Below the pieces are notes generated by a model that did no database searches, was not told the DNA's origin, and saw nothing but the letters and a program-made list of their open reading frames with translations. Below, one piece after another: positions 34,924 through 45,087 of a DNA stretch of 64,000 bases; within the stretch, counting starts at the first letter, position 1; each line of letters starts with the position of its first letter. The translations under genes were made by a program, and so were the position numbers. Origin of the DNA: CAMBDS01 sp964355675 (GTDB lineage Bacteria > Electryoneota > AABM5-125-24 > Hatepunaeales > Hatepunaeaceae); contig CAYHEC010000016.1 of the NCBI GenBank assembly GCA_964355675.1, positions 1 through 64,000 on the forward strand, in the 5' to 3' direction.

Positions 34924-36276
34924 ATGAGTAATCAAACAAGCCGGGAGTCCCTTTTCGTTGTCGATGATGTACCCGAACAACTGAAGGCGACTGTCCGCAC
35001 ACTTGAATTAGCTGGCTATAAGGTCTTTTCATCGACAACATTTGCCGGTACAAGGAGCGTACTGTCTGCTAATAAAGTCAATGCAGTGCTAATGGACCTG
35101 CAAATGCCGGATGTGAAGGATTTGGAACTTCTGGAATGGATTCGAGAGAATCAACCGGATGTCCCTATTCTAATCTTAACCGCCTACGGAACAGTCGATG
35201 TAGCTGTTCGCGCTATTAAGGCGGGAGCTTATCACCTACTCGAAAAGCCTATCGATCGGGATCGTCTGCTGATAACCTTACAGAATGCTCTGGAGCGGTA
35301 TCGATTGCACACGGAAAATACTGGATTGCTGAAAAACGTCCAATCCCAATCCGAGATAATCGGTTCGAGTCAATCGATTTCTGATCTTAGATCATTGATA
35401 GATCGAATTGCACCGACCGATGCCCGTGTGCTGATCCTGGGCGAGACCGGCGTTGGGAAGGAGTTAGTGGCCAAGGCAATTCAAAGTCGCAGCCTGCGTG
35501 CATCAAGACCATTCATTGCTATTAATTGTACTGCTATCCCGAAGGAGTTAATCGAGAGCGAACTGTTCGGTCATCGCAAGGGATCATTTACCGGTGCGAT
35601 AGATAATAAAGACGGCAAGTTCAAGCTGGCAGATCACGGCACCATTTTTCTGGATGAGATTGGCGACTTAAGTCCTGAGACCCAGTCGAAGCTTCTAAGG
35701 GTACTCGAGGAAGGAGAAATCGAACCGGTGGGTGCCGGAGGGCCAATCAAAGTTGATGTCAGAGTCATCTCTGCCACTAACCGTCACCTGGAGGAGCGTG
35801 TCGAGCAAGGCCATTTCCGGCAGGATCTTTATTACCGACTTAAAGGTGTGGTTGTTCGAGTACCACCATTGCGAGAGAGGAAGGAAGATGTTCTTGATTT
35901 GATGGGACATTTCCTTCAGCGAGAGGCGGCCCGTCACAATCGCCCCGTACTGAGTCTAACAGTTGATGCCCGTGCACGACTTCTTGCTCATGACTGGCCC
36001 GGTAATGTACGCGAACTGGCAGGACTCGCGACAAGCCTGACTGTAAACAAGGTTGATAGCCAGGTAACCGCCGATGAAGTGGAGCAATGGTTTGGTTCGA
36101 CCGGCTCAGCTCGAGTATCCGTCGGTGACTATGAAGCATCCAAAGAGAACTTCGAACGCGATTATTTCCGAAAGTTGCTCATCCTTCATGACGGAAACAT
36201 GACCGCCGTTGCCAAAGCCGCAAAGATGGATCGGGCAGGATTATATCGGAAATTAAAGGCGCGGGGGGTGTTGTAG
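34924..36276 (+). CDS. NtrC-family sigma-54-dependent response regulator
   Basis: This 450-residue protein has a receiver domain (acidic pair D14-D15, phospho-acceptor D58 in VLMDLQMPD, K in LLEKPIDR), an AAA+ domain (Walker A GETGVGKE, GSFTGA variant of the sigma-54-contacting GAFTGA loop, Walker B TIFLDEIGDL) and a C-terminal Fis-type helix-turn-helix (GNMTAVAKAAKMDRAGLYRKL). It would bind upstream palindromes and activate sigma-54 promoters when phosphorylated by the kinase encoded before it. Four pairs of an 18-bp palindrome near -24/-12 promoters in this window are the natural candidates for its sites. Serine in place of alanine in the GAFTGA loop occurs in some active members. Confidence 0.92.
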   Translation: MSNQTSRESLFVVDDVPEQLKATVRTLELAGYKVFSSTTFAGTRSVLSANKVNAVLMDLQMPDVKDLELLEWIRENQPDVPILILTAYGTVDVAVRAIKAGAYHLLEKPIDRDRLLITLQNALERYRLHTENTGLLKNVQSQSEIIGSSQSISDLRSLIDRIAPTDARVLILGETGVGKELVAKAIQSRSLRASRPFIAINCTAIPKELIESELFGHRKGSFTGAIDNKDGKFKLADHGTIFLDEIGDLSPETQSKLLRVLEEGEIEPVGAGGPIKVDVRVISATNRHLEERVEQGHFRQDLYYRLKGVVVRVPPLRERKEDVLDLMGHFLQREAARHNRPVLSLTVDARARLLAHDWPGNVRELAGLATSLTVNKVDSQVTADEVEQWFGSTGSARVSVGDYEASKENFERDYFRKLLILHDGNMTAVAKAAKMDRAGLYRKLKARGVL

Positions 36277-36283
36277 GATTGGT

Positions 36284-36334
36284 TGTAGAGAATTATCAAC
36301 AGTAGAGTAGATAGAATGTGGACAAATCTCCACA
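36284..36334. promoter_or_regulatory. Operator pair TGTAGA-N6-TCTACA, 33 bp apart (cadherin-like gene)
   Basis: Site 1 is TGTAGAGAATTATCAACA (36284-36301), site 2 TGTGGACAAATCTCCACA (36317-36334). The starts are 33 bases apart. Site 2 begins 91 bases upstream of the -24 element at 36408, a usual distance for an NtrC-type enhancer. Confidence 0.75.
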
Positions 36335-36407
36335 ATGAACAAATTCAACTGGTTTGTAAAAAAATAAAATCAGGCTTGCTATTGTTGAATTAATGCAATA
36401 AAATAAA

Positions 36408-36422
36408 TGGCACGAACTATGC
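36408..36422 (+). promoter_or_regulatory. Sigma-54 promoter for the gene at 36519
   Basis: TGGCACG-AACT-ATGC matches the -24/-12 consensus (TGGCACG-N4-TTGC) at all but one base. The start of transcription would be near 36434, about 85 bases before the ATG. Confidence 0.75.
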
Positions 36423-36518
36423 CTAATCAGGTTACAGGAAGCGAACAACACACAGTCGCACTGATCGCCGCTTCCTGCCCATCATCATACAATCACACAT
36501 ATCAAAAAAGGAACCACA

Positions 36519-39500
36519 ATGAAAGCTACGTTCACCTCACTTTTACTTCTTGTAAGCCTGTTGCTTCCGTTCTCAATGCAGGCGCAACAACAAGAAAACC
36601 TCCAGCCAGAGACTATTCAGGTCAACGCCGCGGATGCGCGGTCTATTACCCCGAACAATCCAGACTCTGGATCAACTCTGCTGAATGGACTGTCTTCCAG
36701 TCCTCGATTGGTTGGAAATGCTATTGCTGGTAATCTTTCTTCAAACGTATCCGCACCTAGTTCACCCGGGAAGCTCCCGTCAGCCTACAGCGTGATGAGT
36801 CGCGAGAATCTCAATCCTTCCATTCCCATCATCGCCGAATCTACAGACATGGATAGTCTCGTTCTCTACGAGATCAATGGAAGGGAAGCATACATTCCCA
36901 GAAAATACCTGCCAGTAAATGAAGGTAAAAAGCTAATTTACTTAACCGAATTTGCATCTGACCCACGAGGTGCGGTACCGGGGCGTGACGATGTTCTTAT
37001 CGATGACGAATTTGATAGGCAAGGGCTCCCAGATTGGTCACTCACTGATTTGAATAACGCTAACGGTCAAGATCTTTGGGGCAGGTACAATACTGGGGCT
37101 AGGTGGGTTGCTGATGCTTGTGCGGCGCGGGCAATTCAGAACAATGTAGGTGAATATGACGACAACCAACACTCGTCCATGATTCATCATTTAGATTTAC
37201 GGGATTACCGCGGTGGAACCGTCTTGGCCTCATTCCAGTGGTGGTATGTAATGGAGAATGGTCCTGATTATATAACATTCCAAATCAATACACGGAGTAG
37301 TAATCCTGCTGATGGAAACTGGGTACAATGCGTGCGACGAACAAATAATAGCAATGGGTGGGAAGGATTCACCGAAGATGATGGCAATCCTGTTGATCTC
37401 TCCAGATACGCGGGACTGGATTGTTATGTCAGATTCCTCTTCTACTCAGATGGGAGTCTTCATAATTACCAAGAAATTCAGGTGGACTATCTAACTGTGA
37501 CTGCTGAGGCCCCTCAGGTACCCGACCTTATCGCGGGAGGTGTCTGGCTTGGCTGGGAGGGTGGCAACTGGGATCCTCGAATCGTCAATATGGATCAACC
37601 TATTGATTTTCGGGCGCACAACCAATGGATCATAGGTATGGATATTACCAACCCAACAAATTTCGCCGCTAATAACTGTCTGGTAAGTGTTGTGATCGAT
37701 GGGAATCGATTTGAAGCCCGATACAATATCGGCGCTAATGCAGACACCTGGGTTGCTTGGCGATGGAACAACGGGCATGCGAATTTCGCGGCAGGAGAAC
37801 ATACAGGGCAGTGGTTCATTGATCGGAACGATGAAATCGATGAGGTTAGCGAAGACAATAACAACTCAGAGGAGTTTCATTACACTGGTGTTGGAAATCA
37901 CCCTCCTCGCGTAGCCAACGCGATCCAGAACTGTAGTCACCAAGAGGACTGTGGGAGGGTCGATCATGTGAACTTAGGCAATGTCTTTACAGACGAAGAT
38001 GGCGATGACCTGGAATTCGCCATAACAACTCGACCGCCAGACCAATACAGAATGGCAATTGATGGAAATAGTGTGCTGTATATCAATCCTGTTGCAAACT
38101 ACAATAATCCCCAGGGAGCCAATGTCACTGTGACAGCCACTGACCCAAGTGGGGAATCGGTCTCAACTTCGTTCACATGCACTATCACGGCGGTCAATGA
38201 CGGGCCGCGTCGCCCTGGTAACGGAAATCCAGACTGCACACACAACGAAGACTGTGGTAGAGTGAATCATGCTGATCAAGACAATATGTTCACCGACGAC
38301 GATGGTGATCAGCTGACTTACCGCATCACTACTGCACCGCCAAATCAGTACGGTATGGTGATTGAGAATGGCACGAATGTCCTGTACATCAACCCTGCCG
38401 CAAACTACAATAATCCTGGTGGTGCCAGAGTCGTTATTACAGCGGACGACGGTCATCAGGGAACTGTCACTGATGAATTCATTTGCACTATCACGGCGGT
38501 CAATGACGTGCCGCGTCGCACTGGTAACAATGGAAATGGAAATCCAGACTGCACACACAACGAAGACTGTGGCAGAGTAAATCATGCTGATCAGGACAAT
38601 ATGTTCACCGACGATGATGGAGATCAACTGACCTTCCGCATCACTACTGCACCGCCAAATCAGTACGGTATGGTGATTGAGAATGGCACGAATGTCCTGT
38701 ACATCAACCCTGCCGCAAACTACAATAATCCTGGTGGTGCCAGAGTCGTTATTACAGCGGACGACGGTCATCAGGGAACTGTCACTGATGAATTCATTTG
38801 CACTATCACGGCGGTCAATGACGTGCCGCGTCGCACTGGTAACAATGGAAATGGAAATCCAGACTGCACACACAACGAAGACTGTGGCAGAGTAAATCAT
38901 GCTGATCAGGACAATATGTTCACCGACGATGATGGAGATCAACTGACCTTCCGCATCACTACTGCACCGCCAAATCAGTACGGTATGGTGATTGAGAATG
39001 GCACGAATGTCCTGTACATCAACCCTGCCGCAAACTACAATAATCCTGGTGGTGCCAGAGTCGTTATTACAGCGGACGACGGTCATCAGGGAACTGTCAC
39101 TGATGAATTCACTTGTACTATCACACCGGAAAACGACCCACCTGTCGTAACAAGTGTGATACCTGATCACGCTCACAATGAAGATTGCGGTAGGGCAGTT
39201 TGCAGAGACCTTGACAACGTGTTCACTGATCCTGATGGAGATCAGTTAACATTCACAATCACTAATCCACCTTCGAATCGGTATCATATGAGCATCGATG
39301 CGAACACGCACGAGTTAATCATCAATCCTGATGCGGACTACAATAATCCAGGAGCCAGAGTTACCATTATGGCCGATGATCGACGTGGCGGAACTGTCAC
39401 CGATGAGTTCATTTGCACTATCACGGCAGTCAACGACCCACCTGCGGAGTTTGGACTTCAACTACCTATGCAAAACGCTTCTAATCAACCCTTTGATGAC

Positions 39501-40070
39501 ACAAGGTTTGTTTGGAGTGCAAGTAGTGATGTTGATGCTGGTGAACAGGTGAGTTACGCTTTGCATGTTCGGTTCCAGTCTCCACAAGTTCAAAATCCGG
39601 AAACCACATACCCTGTAGGACAGGTATTAGATACCTTACCTGATTTGAAAGCTTTGGCTGAAAGCAAGGGACTCCGCGGAGAGCAGAGTGCAACATTTGA
39701 ATGGTGGGTTGAAGCAACGGACGGACATGAAGGCGTCACTCCTTCTGAACACCGGACATTCACCACCACGCCTCTTGACGTCACCAAGGACGATCCAAGC
39801 CTCCCGGATTTTCTGGCCCTTCACTCAGCTTACCCCAATCCGTTCAACGCGGTAACTCACCTGTCATACGACATTCCGGAACCCACAATGGTGAGCTTGA
39901 AGGTCTATGACATCACCGGGAAAGAGGTAGCGACCTTGGCGCATGGAAATCATGTCCCGAACCGGTATGCTGTGAGTTGGGATGCGAACGGTCTTCAGGG
40001 CGGTATCTACTTCATTCGCCTTCAGACTACCAAAGGGGTTCTGACCTCTAAAGTGGTCTTGGTGAAGTAG
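36519..40070 (+). CDS. Secreted cadherin-like/VCBS repeat surface protein with sorting tail
   Basis: The 1183-residue protein has a signal peptide (MKATFTSLLLLVSLLLPF, cut after MQAQQ), a choice-of-anchor/MAM-like domain (about 155-330, IDDEFDRQGLPDW ... IQVDYLTV), a CARDB-like domain (to about 455), then five cadherin-like repeats (about 465-980) with HNEDCGRVNH and FTDDDGDQLTF blocks. An FNIII-like part and the tail AYPNPFNAVTHLSYDI ... KVVLVK end it. Each repeat has two cysteines in EDCGR and FxCTIT that may form a disulfide. Three repeats are almost identical in DNA with a 315-bp period. It is probably a surface adhesin or matrix protein. Its own sigma-54 promoter and operator pair lie directly upstream. 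Confidence 0.85.
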   Translation: MKATFTSLLLLVSLLLPFSMQAQQQENLQPETIQVNAADARSITPNNPDSGSTLLNGLSSSPRLVGNAIAGNLSSNVSAPSSPGKLPSAYSVMSRENLNPSIPIIAESTDMDSLVLYEINGREAYIPRKYLPVNEGKKLIYLTEFASDPRGAVPGRDDVLIDDEFDRQGLPDWSLTDLNNANGQDLWGRYNTGARWVADACAARAIQNNVGEYDDNQHSSMIHHLDLRDYRGGTVLASFQWWYVMENGPDYITFQINTRSSNPADGNWVQCVRRTNNSNGWEGFTEDDGNPVDLSRYAGLDCYVRFLFYSDGSLHNYQEIQVDYLTVTAEAPQVPDLIAGGVWLGWEGGNWDPRIVNMDQPIDFRAHNQWIIGMDITNPTNFAANNCLVSVVIDGNRFEARYNIGANADTWVAWRWNNGHANFAAGEHTGQWFIDRNDEIDEVSEDNNNSEEFHYTGVGNHPPRVANAIQNCSHQEDCGRVDHVNLGNVFTDEDGDDLEFAITTRPPDQYRMAIDGNSVLYINPVANYNNPQGANVTVTATDPSGESVSTSFTCTITAVNDGPRRPGNGNPDCTHNEDCGRVNHADQDNMFTDDDGDQLTYRITTAPPNQYGMVIENGTNVLYINPAANYNNPGGARVVITADDGHQGTVTDEFICTITAVNDVPRRTGNNGNGNPDCTHNEDCGRVNHADQDNMFTDDDGDQLTFRITTAPPNQYGMVIENGTNVLYINPAANYNNPGGARVVITADDGHQGTVTDEFICTITAVNDVPRRTGNNGNGNPDCTHNEDCGRVNHADQDNMFTDDDGDQLTFRITTAPPNQYGMVIENGTNVLYINPAANYNNPGGARVVITADDGHQGTVTDEFTCTITPENDPPVVTSVIPDHAHNEDCGRAVCRDLDNVFTDPDGDQLTFTITNPPSNRYHMSIDANTHELIINPDADYNNPGARVTIMADDRRGGTVTDEFICTITAVNDPPAEFGLQLPMQNASNQPFDDTRFVWSASSDVDAGEQVSYALHVRFQSPQVQNPETTYPVGQVLDTLPDLKALAESKGLRGEQSATFEWWVEATDGHEGVTPSEHRTFTTTPLDVTKDDPSLPDFLALHSAYPNPFNAVTHLSYDIPEPTMVSLKVYDITGKEVATLAHGNHVPNRYAVSWDANGLQGGIYFIRLQTTKGVLTSKVVLVK

Positions 40071-40093
40071 CTTTTCATAGCTATAGGAACAAT

Positions 40094-40130
40094 AAATCGG
40101 GGCAGGCAATTGAATGTCTGCCCCGATTTT
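40094..40130 (+). terminator. Intrinsic terminator after the cadherin-like gene
   Basis: AAATCGGGGCAG (40094-40105) pairs perfectly with CTGCCCCGATTT (40118-40129), followed by TCC. It lies 23 bases past the stop. Confidence 0.8.
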
Positions 40131-40175
40131 CCTAAGTTGCTGAACAACGGCGAGAGCCATTCATTAGGGGTGAGT

Positions 40176-42272
40176 ATGTTTCGCAAATTTCTTTTCTTGC
40201 TAACAGCCGCAATCCTGTTGACAACAGGTCGATGTATCGCACAAGATGTAATCATTGAGGAGGAGTTCAATAATATCGACGGTTGGAATATTGGAGACCT
40301 CAATGCTGAAAACGGTCGCGACTTTTGGGGACGCCAGAATGCATGGGGAAGATGGGTCGTAGATGCCGGCGCGAATGGCGAAGTCGTTGATGGGGAGGGC
40401 TTTTATGATGATAACCAAGATGCTTACATGATCCATCCGATAGATATGAGGAATTATAACGGCAGAGCTTACGCCTCGTTCGCATGGTCTTATGAGACAG
40501 AAGACGGCCCAGATTGGGTTGCATTTCAAGTTAATTCCCGTAATGGCGACCCTGGAGATCAAAACTGGGCCACGCTCCAAAGTGGAACTGGCGATAGCAA
40601 TGGTTGGGAGGAATATAGTGAAGACAATGGGGACGTTATAGATCTCAGTGATTATGTCGGACAGCGGATCTTCATCCGCTTCTTCTTTCACTCGGATGAA
40701 CAGAACCACAACTATGGTAGCGTAACAGTCGATTATATCGAAATTACGGCAACACGAGGGGGAGCTCCTGTGATCAATCAACCAAATCAACAAGCTGAAT
40801 TTAGGAATCAGGATGTTAATGAGAATTCTGCGATTCAGCAAGTTAACTTCCAGGCAACGGATCCAGATAATAACAGGGTGACTTGGGCGCAGCCGCAGAA
40901 TCTGCCAGAGGGATCTAGATTTGTTGACAATGGGAATAATACTGCATCTTGGAATTGGACGCCGAACTTTAATCAGGCAGCCGACTATTCATTTGTTGCT
41001 ATTGCCAACGACGGTCATGGCGGAAGGGATGAAATTACTATACGTCAGCGTGTAGTTGATGTTCCTCGTGCACCTGTGATCAGTCAGCCAAGCGATCAAG
41101 ACGCATTTAGAAACCAGGATGTCCGTGAAAACGAAGCTATCCAACAAGTCAACTTCCGAGCATCAGATCCGGATGGTGGCAATATAAGCTGGGCACAACC
41201 ACAGAACCTTCCGGCCGGGTCAACTTTTCGTGATATAGGGGGTGGTCAAGCAACTTGGACTTGGACGCCGAATTGGGATCAGGGCACTCGGGACTACTCG
41301 TTCGTAGCCATAGCTTCAGACGGTAACTTAACGGACGAAATCACAATTAATCAACGCGTTATCGGCGAGGAGCCGCGTCCGACGATCGTACAACCTAGTG
41401 ACCAAGACGCATTTAGAAACCCGGATGTCAATGAGAATGCAGCGATCCAGCAGGTCAATTTCCGAGCAACAAATCCGGAAGGCAACAACATGAGCTGGCC
41501 ACAACCGCAGAACCTTCCGGCCGGGTCAACTTTTCGTGATATAGGGGGTGGTCAAGCGACTTGGACATGGACGCCGGGTTGGGATCAGGGCACGAACGAC
41601 CACTCGTTCGTAGCTATTGTTTCATGCGAAAACGCGACCGACAGAATCACAATTAATCAACGCGTCATTAATGTCAACCGTCTCCCCGTGATCGACCAAC
41701 CAGGAAATGGCGATAATGAAACGATACCAGGTGAATTTCCCGACGGGCAACCGATCACTGTTAACTTCCATGCGAACGATGCTGATAACGAGGCTCTAAT
41801 TTGGAGCATTTCGGATAATGGAAATCTACCTGCAGGTGCAGGAAACATGACGGAAGCAGGGGTATTTACATGGACTCCTCAAAATGCGCCGCCTTTAGCA
41901 TACTACTTTACAGCACAGGTTTCAGACGGAAACAACCCTGGGACTGACGAGATAACTGTGACCTTTAGCGTGCTAAACGACGTGAAGGATAACGAACGAA
42001 GTATTCCAGAGGTCTTGGCTCTTCATAAGGCTTACCCGAACCCCTTTAATGCGATAACTCACGTCTCCTATGACATTCCGGAGCCCACAATGGTGAGCTT
42101 GAAGGTCTATGACATTTCCGGGAAAGAAGTAGCGACCTTGGCGCACGGAAACCATGTCCCGAACCGTTATGCCGTGAGCTGGGATGCGAACGGTCTTCAG
42201 GGCGGTATCTACTTCATTCGCCTTCAGACTTCCAAAGGGGTTCTGACCTCGAAAGTGGTCTTGGTGAAGTAG
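40176..42272 (+). CDS. Secreted Ig-like repeat protein with choice-of-anchor domain and sorting tail
   Basis: From ATG 40176 (AGGGG 8 bases upstream) the protein has 698 residues. A signal peptide (MFRKFLFLLTAAILLTTGRC, cut after IAQ) is followed by a choice-of-anchor/MAM-like domain (EEEFNNIDGWNIGDL to VDYIEITA). Then come three Ig-like putative repeats with NENxAIQQVNF and WTWTPxWDQGT blocks, a fourth related domain and the tail AYPNPFNAITHVSYDI ... KVVLVK. The tail is nearly identical in DNA to that of the preceding gene, showing duplication or conversion. No separate promoter was found, so it may depend on read-through from 36408. Confidence 0.82.
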   Translation: MFRKFLFLLTAAILLTTGRCIAQDVIIEEEFNNIDGWNIGDLNAENGRDFWGRQNAWGRWVVDAGANGEVVDGEGFYDDNQDAYMIHPIDMRNYNGRAYASFAWSYETEDGPDWVAFQVNSRNGDPGDQNWATLQSGTGDSNGWEEYSEDNGDVIDLSDYVGQRIFIRFFFHSDEQNHNYGSVTVDYIEITATRGGAPVINQPNQQAEFRNQDVNENSAIQQVNFQATDPDNNRVTWAQPQNLPEGSRFVDNGNNTASWNWTPNFNQAADYSFVAIANDGHGGRDEITIRQRVVDVPRAPVISQPSDQDAFRNQDVRENEAIQQVNFRASDPDGGNISWAQPQNLPAGSTFRDIGGGQATWTWTPNWDQGTRDYSFVAIASDGNLTDEITINQRVIGEEPRPTIVQPSDQDAFRNPDVNENAAIQQVNFRATNPEGNNMSWPQPQNLPAGSTFRDIGGGQATWTWTPGWDQGTNDHSFVAIVSCENATDRITINQRVINVNRLPVIDQPGNGDNETIPGEFPDGQPITVNFHANDADNEALIWSISDNGNLPAGAGNMTEAGVFTWTPQNAPPLAYYFTAQVSDGNNPGTDEITVTFSVLNDVKDNERSIPEVLALHKAYPNPFNAITHVSYDIPEPTMVSLKVYDISGKEVATLAHGNHVPNRYAVSWDANGLQGGIYFIRLQTSKGVLTSKVVLVK

Positions 42273-42297
42273 AGCTTCTCATAGCTATACTAACAAC

Positions 42298-42330
42298 GAA
42301 TCGGGGCAGGCGTGAGGCTTGTCCCGATTC
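42298..42330 (+). terminator. Intrinsic terminator-like hairpin
   Basis: GAATCGGGGCAGGC pairs with GCTTGTCCCGATTC (with G-U pairs) around a GTGAG loop, 25 bases past the stop at 42272. It is a degenerate copy of the hairpin at 40094. Confidence 0.65.
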
Positions 42331-42362
42331 CCTTAATTCAACAAAGAAACCCTAGGTAAAGC

Positions 42363-45017
42363 ATGTCCCTTTTTATACCGAACGCACTCACAGCAGTAAT
42401 CCTGATGGTATCTTGCCAAGGATTCGCTCAATCTCTCGATAAAGAAATTCCACAGCAAAGCCTCATTAATATTTCCAGTAATAATCAAAAGACTTCTCAT
42501 CTTGAAAAATTTACGCCCGGTTTTCAAAACGAGGCGCCAGCTCGCGATGAATTGCTATTTACTGACGACTTTCACCAATTCCCAGGGGACTGGGAAGTAG
42601 GTGATGCTGATGCACGAAACGGACGCGATTATTGGGGGCATGACCAGCAGGGCAGACTAGTTGTTTGCCCCAACCGTCCCGATGACGGGAGGGGATTTTA
42701 TGACGATAATCAAAATGCTTACATGTTTCAACCTATCGATTTGAGGGACTACCATGATTGTTCAATTTTGATTTCTTTAGCCTGGTCTTATGAGACAGAG
42801 AGGAATCGAGATCGGATATTTTTTCAGGTTCGTGGGCTCCAAGGCGATTGGGCAGTAATTCAAGAGGGAACTGGAGATAGTAACGGCCCGGAGGAGTTCG
42901 ATGAACGTGACGGTTCCGCTTTAGATCTAAGCGATTATGCCGGTCAACGAGTCGAAATCGGATTTTTCTTTCGTTCTGACGAGAGAAATCACGACTATGG
43001 TTCCGTCAGATTATATTTTATCGAAATAACAGCCGGAGAACCTTCTGCAAGAATAAGTGGTATTGATGACGATATAGTTCATTTTGGGCTTGTCAGAAAA
43101 AATACCAATTGTAATAATGAGGATTTGTATTTAGTAAATGATGGGGGTGCTCTGGTTGTAGTCAGGCCTTTGGAAATCGTTGGCAATGATGCGAGGTTTT
43201 TCCACATTGACTCACCTCGAGATTGGTTTGCAATCGAGCGTAGTGATTCAGTAAATATCCGTTTGGTTTTTTCTCCAGATGATCGTAGAGTCTTCCGGGC
43301 AACTCTCCAAATCAGGAGCAATGGCGGAGAGTGGGACATCACACTTGTTGGGCAAGGCGGTGGTCCACACCTTGTTATCCGCGGAATCCAGAACAATACA
43401 ATAGATTTTGGAGGCGTCCCCATAGAATCGGTTGACGGGAACGATTCGATGCACCAGCATGCTGATTCGTTGCGGAGGAATTGGGATCTAACGCTTGTTA
43501 ATGACGGTGAAGATACATTAACTGTCCAGCCGCTACAGATCGTTGGGAACGATGCAAGGTATTTTACGATCGTTTCGCCGCAAGGTCTGTTCGTGATTCC
43601 GCCTCAAGATTCACAACACGTCGAGCTGAACTTCCACCCAACTGAACGCAGACGTTACCAAGCTACTTTGCAGATCAGAAGCGATGGCGGAGACTTCGAT
43701 ATTAATCTCATTGGGCAAGGAGTTGGCCCACAGTTAACAATCAGGGGAATTCGGGACGACGTGGTTGATTTTGGGCTTGTACGAATAGATTCCCGCGTCG
43801 AAAACTCCGACCTAACCCTCGCGAATGTTGGTGATTGGGTCATGACAGTCCAGCCGATGCAGATCATTGGGAATGATGCTAGGTATTTTACAATCGTTTC
43901 ACCTCAAGCTGAGTTCACAATTCAAGCCGGACAATCTCAAAATATTGTGCTTAGCTTCCGCCCAACAGAGCGCAGACAATATCAAGCTACTTTGCAGCTC
44001 AGAAGTGATGGAGGGAATCGGGATATAGGGAATAGGGATATCCTGCTAATCGGGCAAGGTGGGGGACCCAGTTTAGTGCTTCTTCCAGAAGGAATCCAGA
44101 ACGGGGGAATTAATTTTGGAGGAAGGCGAATTGGCCAAGATCACGAGTTAAGAACAGTTTCAATGACAAATTCTGGTGAGATTGTTCTAACAGTTCAACC
44201 GCTCCAAATTGTGGGAGTTGATTCTGCCTTTTTCTCGGTTGTTTCACCACAAGAACAGTTTCAAATTCAACCTCGCGGCTGGGTAGAGATTGTTATCAGG
44301 TTCACACCCCAAGAGCGTAGAGAGTACCATGCCACATTACTGATCAGGAGTGACGGGGGGGATTGGGCCATCCCTCTTCACGGGATGGGCGGCGCTCCAC
44401 ATATAGGCGAAGGTGGCCACCAAAACCCATCTGTCAATTTTGGGTCTGTTAACTCAGGGCAAACGCATGTGGATTCTGGTCTCGTGATCGCAAATGACGG
44501 AGAGTTCTTCATGACCGTTCAACCACTTCAGATTGTTGGGGGAGATACAGGAATCTTTACGATCATTCAACCTCAAGGTCAATTCACAATTCCGGCCGGA
44601 GAAATGAGAAGGATAATCTTAAGCTTCCAACCAACGGAACCAAGACATTATCAAGACACTCTGCAGATCAGAACTGATGGCGGAAACTTGGATATATTGC
44701 TTATTGGGGATGGACGAGCTTCTGGTGTTGAAGAACTAAAAAATCTGACACCTCTGAAGTTTGCACTTAGCGATGCTTTTCCCAACCCCTTCAACAGCAC
44801 GACTCACTTGCAGTTTGATATGCCTAAATCAGGACATGCAAAGGTGAGCATCTTCGGAATGGATGGACGCGAGGTAACAAGATTGGTCGATGGCTTCGAG
44901 CAAGCCGGTCGTCACGAGGTGGCTTGGAATGCAACAGGCATTGCCAGCGGAGTCTATCTAATTTCCTTCCAGTCAGGAAGCACCACGCTTATGAGCAGAG
45001 CGATGCTGCTTCGTTAG
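42363..45017 (+). CDS. Secreted choice-of-anchor D (HYDIN-like) repeat protein with sorting tail
   Basis: This 884-residue protein has a signal peptide (ALTAVILMVSCQGFAQ), a choice-of-anchor/MAM-like domain (LFTDDFHQFPGDWEVGDADA to LYFIEITAGE) and then six ASH/HYDIN-like repeats of about 90-100 residues with the pattern VDFGLV-x-LTLxNDG-x-V-PLQIVGNDARYFTI and RRxYQATLQIRSDGG. The tail is AFPNPFNSTTHLQFDM ... RAMLLR. Such repeats build elongated surface stalks. The tail resembles that of the gene at 45339 more than those of its other neighbours. It lies in the same direction and spacing as the other secreted genes. Confidence 0.82.
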   Translation: MSLFIPNALTAVILMVSCQGFAQSLDKEIPQQSLINISSNNQKTSHLEKFTPGFQNEAPARDELLFTDDFHQFPGDWEVGDADARNGRDYWGHDQQGRLVVCPNRPDDGRGFYDDNQNAYMFQPIDLRDYHDCSILISLAWSYETERNRDRIFFQVRGLQGDWAVIQEGTGDSNGPEEFDERDGSALDLSDYAGQRVEIGFFFRSDERNHDYGSVRLYFIEITAGEPSARISGIDDDIVHFGLVRKNTNCNNEDLYLVNDGGALVVVRPLEIVGNDARFFHIDSPRDWFAIERSDSVNIRLVFSPDDRRVFRATLQIRSNGGEWDITLVGQGGGPHLVIRGIQNNTIDFGGVPIESVDGNDSMHQHADSLRRNWDLTLVNDGEDTLTVQPLQIVGNDARYFTIVSPQGLFVIPPQDSQHVELNFHPTERRRYQATLQIRSDGGDFDINLIGQGVGPQLTIRGIRDDVVDFGLVRIDSRVENSDLTLANVGDWVMTVQPMQIIGNDARYFTIVSPQAEFTIQAGQSQNIVLSFRPTERRQYQATLQLRSDGGNRDIGNRDILLIGQGGGPSLVLLPEGIQNGGINFGGRRIGQDHELRTVSMTNSGEIVLTVQPLQIVGVDSAFFSVVSPQEQFQIQPRGWVEIVIRFTPQERREYHATLLIRSDGGDWAIPLHGMGGAPHIGEGGHQNPSVNFGSVNSGQTHVDSGLVIANDGEFFMTVQPLQIVGGDTGIFTIIQPQGQFTIPAGEMRRIILSFQPTEPRHYQDTLQIRTDGGNLDILLIGDGRASGVEELKNLTPLKFALSDAFPNPFNSTTHLQFDMPKSGHAKVSIFGMDGREVTRLVDGFEQAGRHEVAWNATGIASGVYLISFQSGSTTLMSRAMLLR

Positions 45018-45041
45018 TCTCAATCAGATAACCTTAGTAAG

Positions 45042-45077
45042 GGGACAGGCGACCTTAGCCTGTCCCTTTTTGTTTTA
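45042..45077 (+). terminator. Intrinsic terminator
   Basis: GGGACAGGC (45042-45050) pairs perfectly with GCCTGTCCC (45058-45066), followed by TTTTTGTTTT. Confidence 0.88.
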
Positions 45078-45087
45078 TAAAATTAGG

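Noticed and set aside
38163..39176. Long open frame of 337 codons on the minus strand
   Set aside because: It lies antisense to the cadherin-like gene and repeats with the same 315-bp period; it is a by-product of the plus-strand repeats with no start signal.
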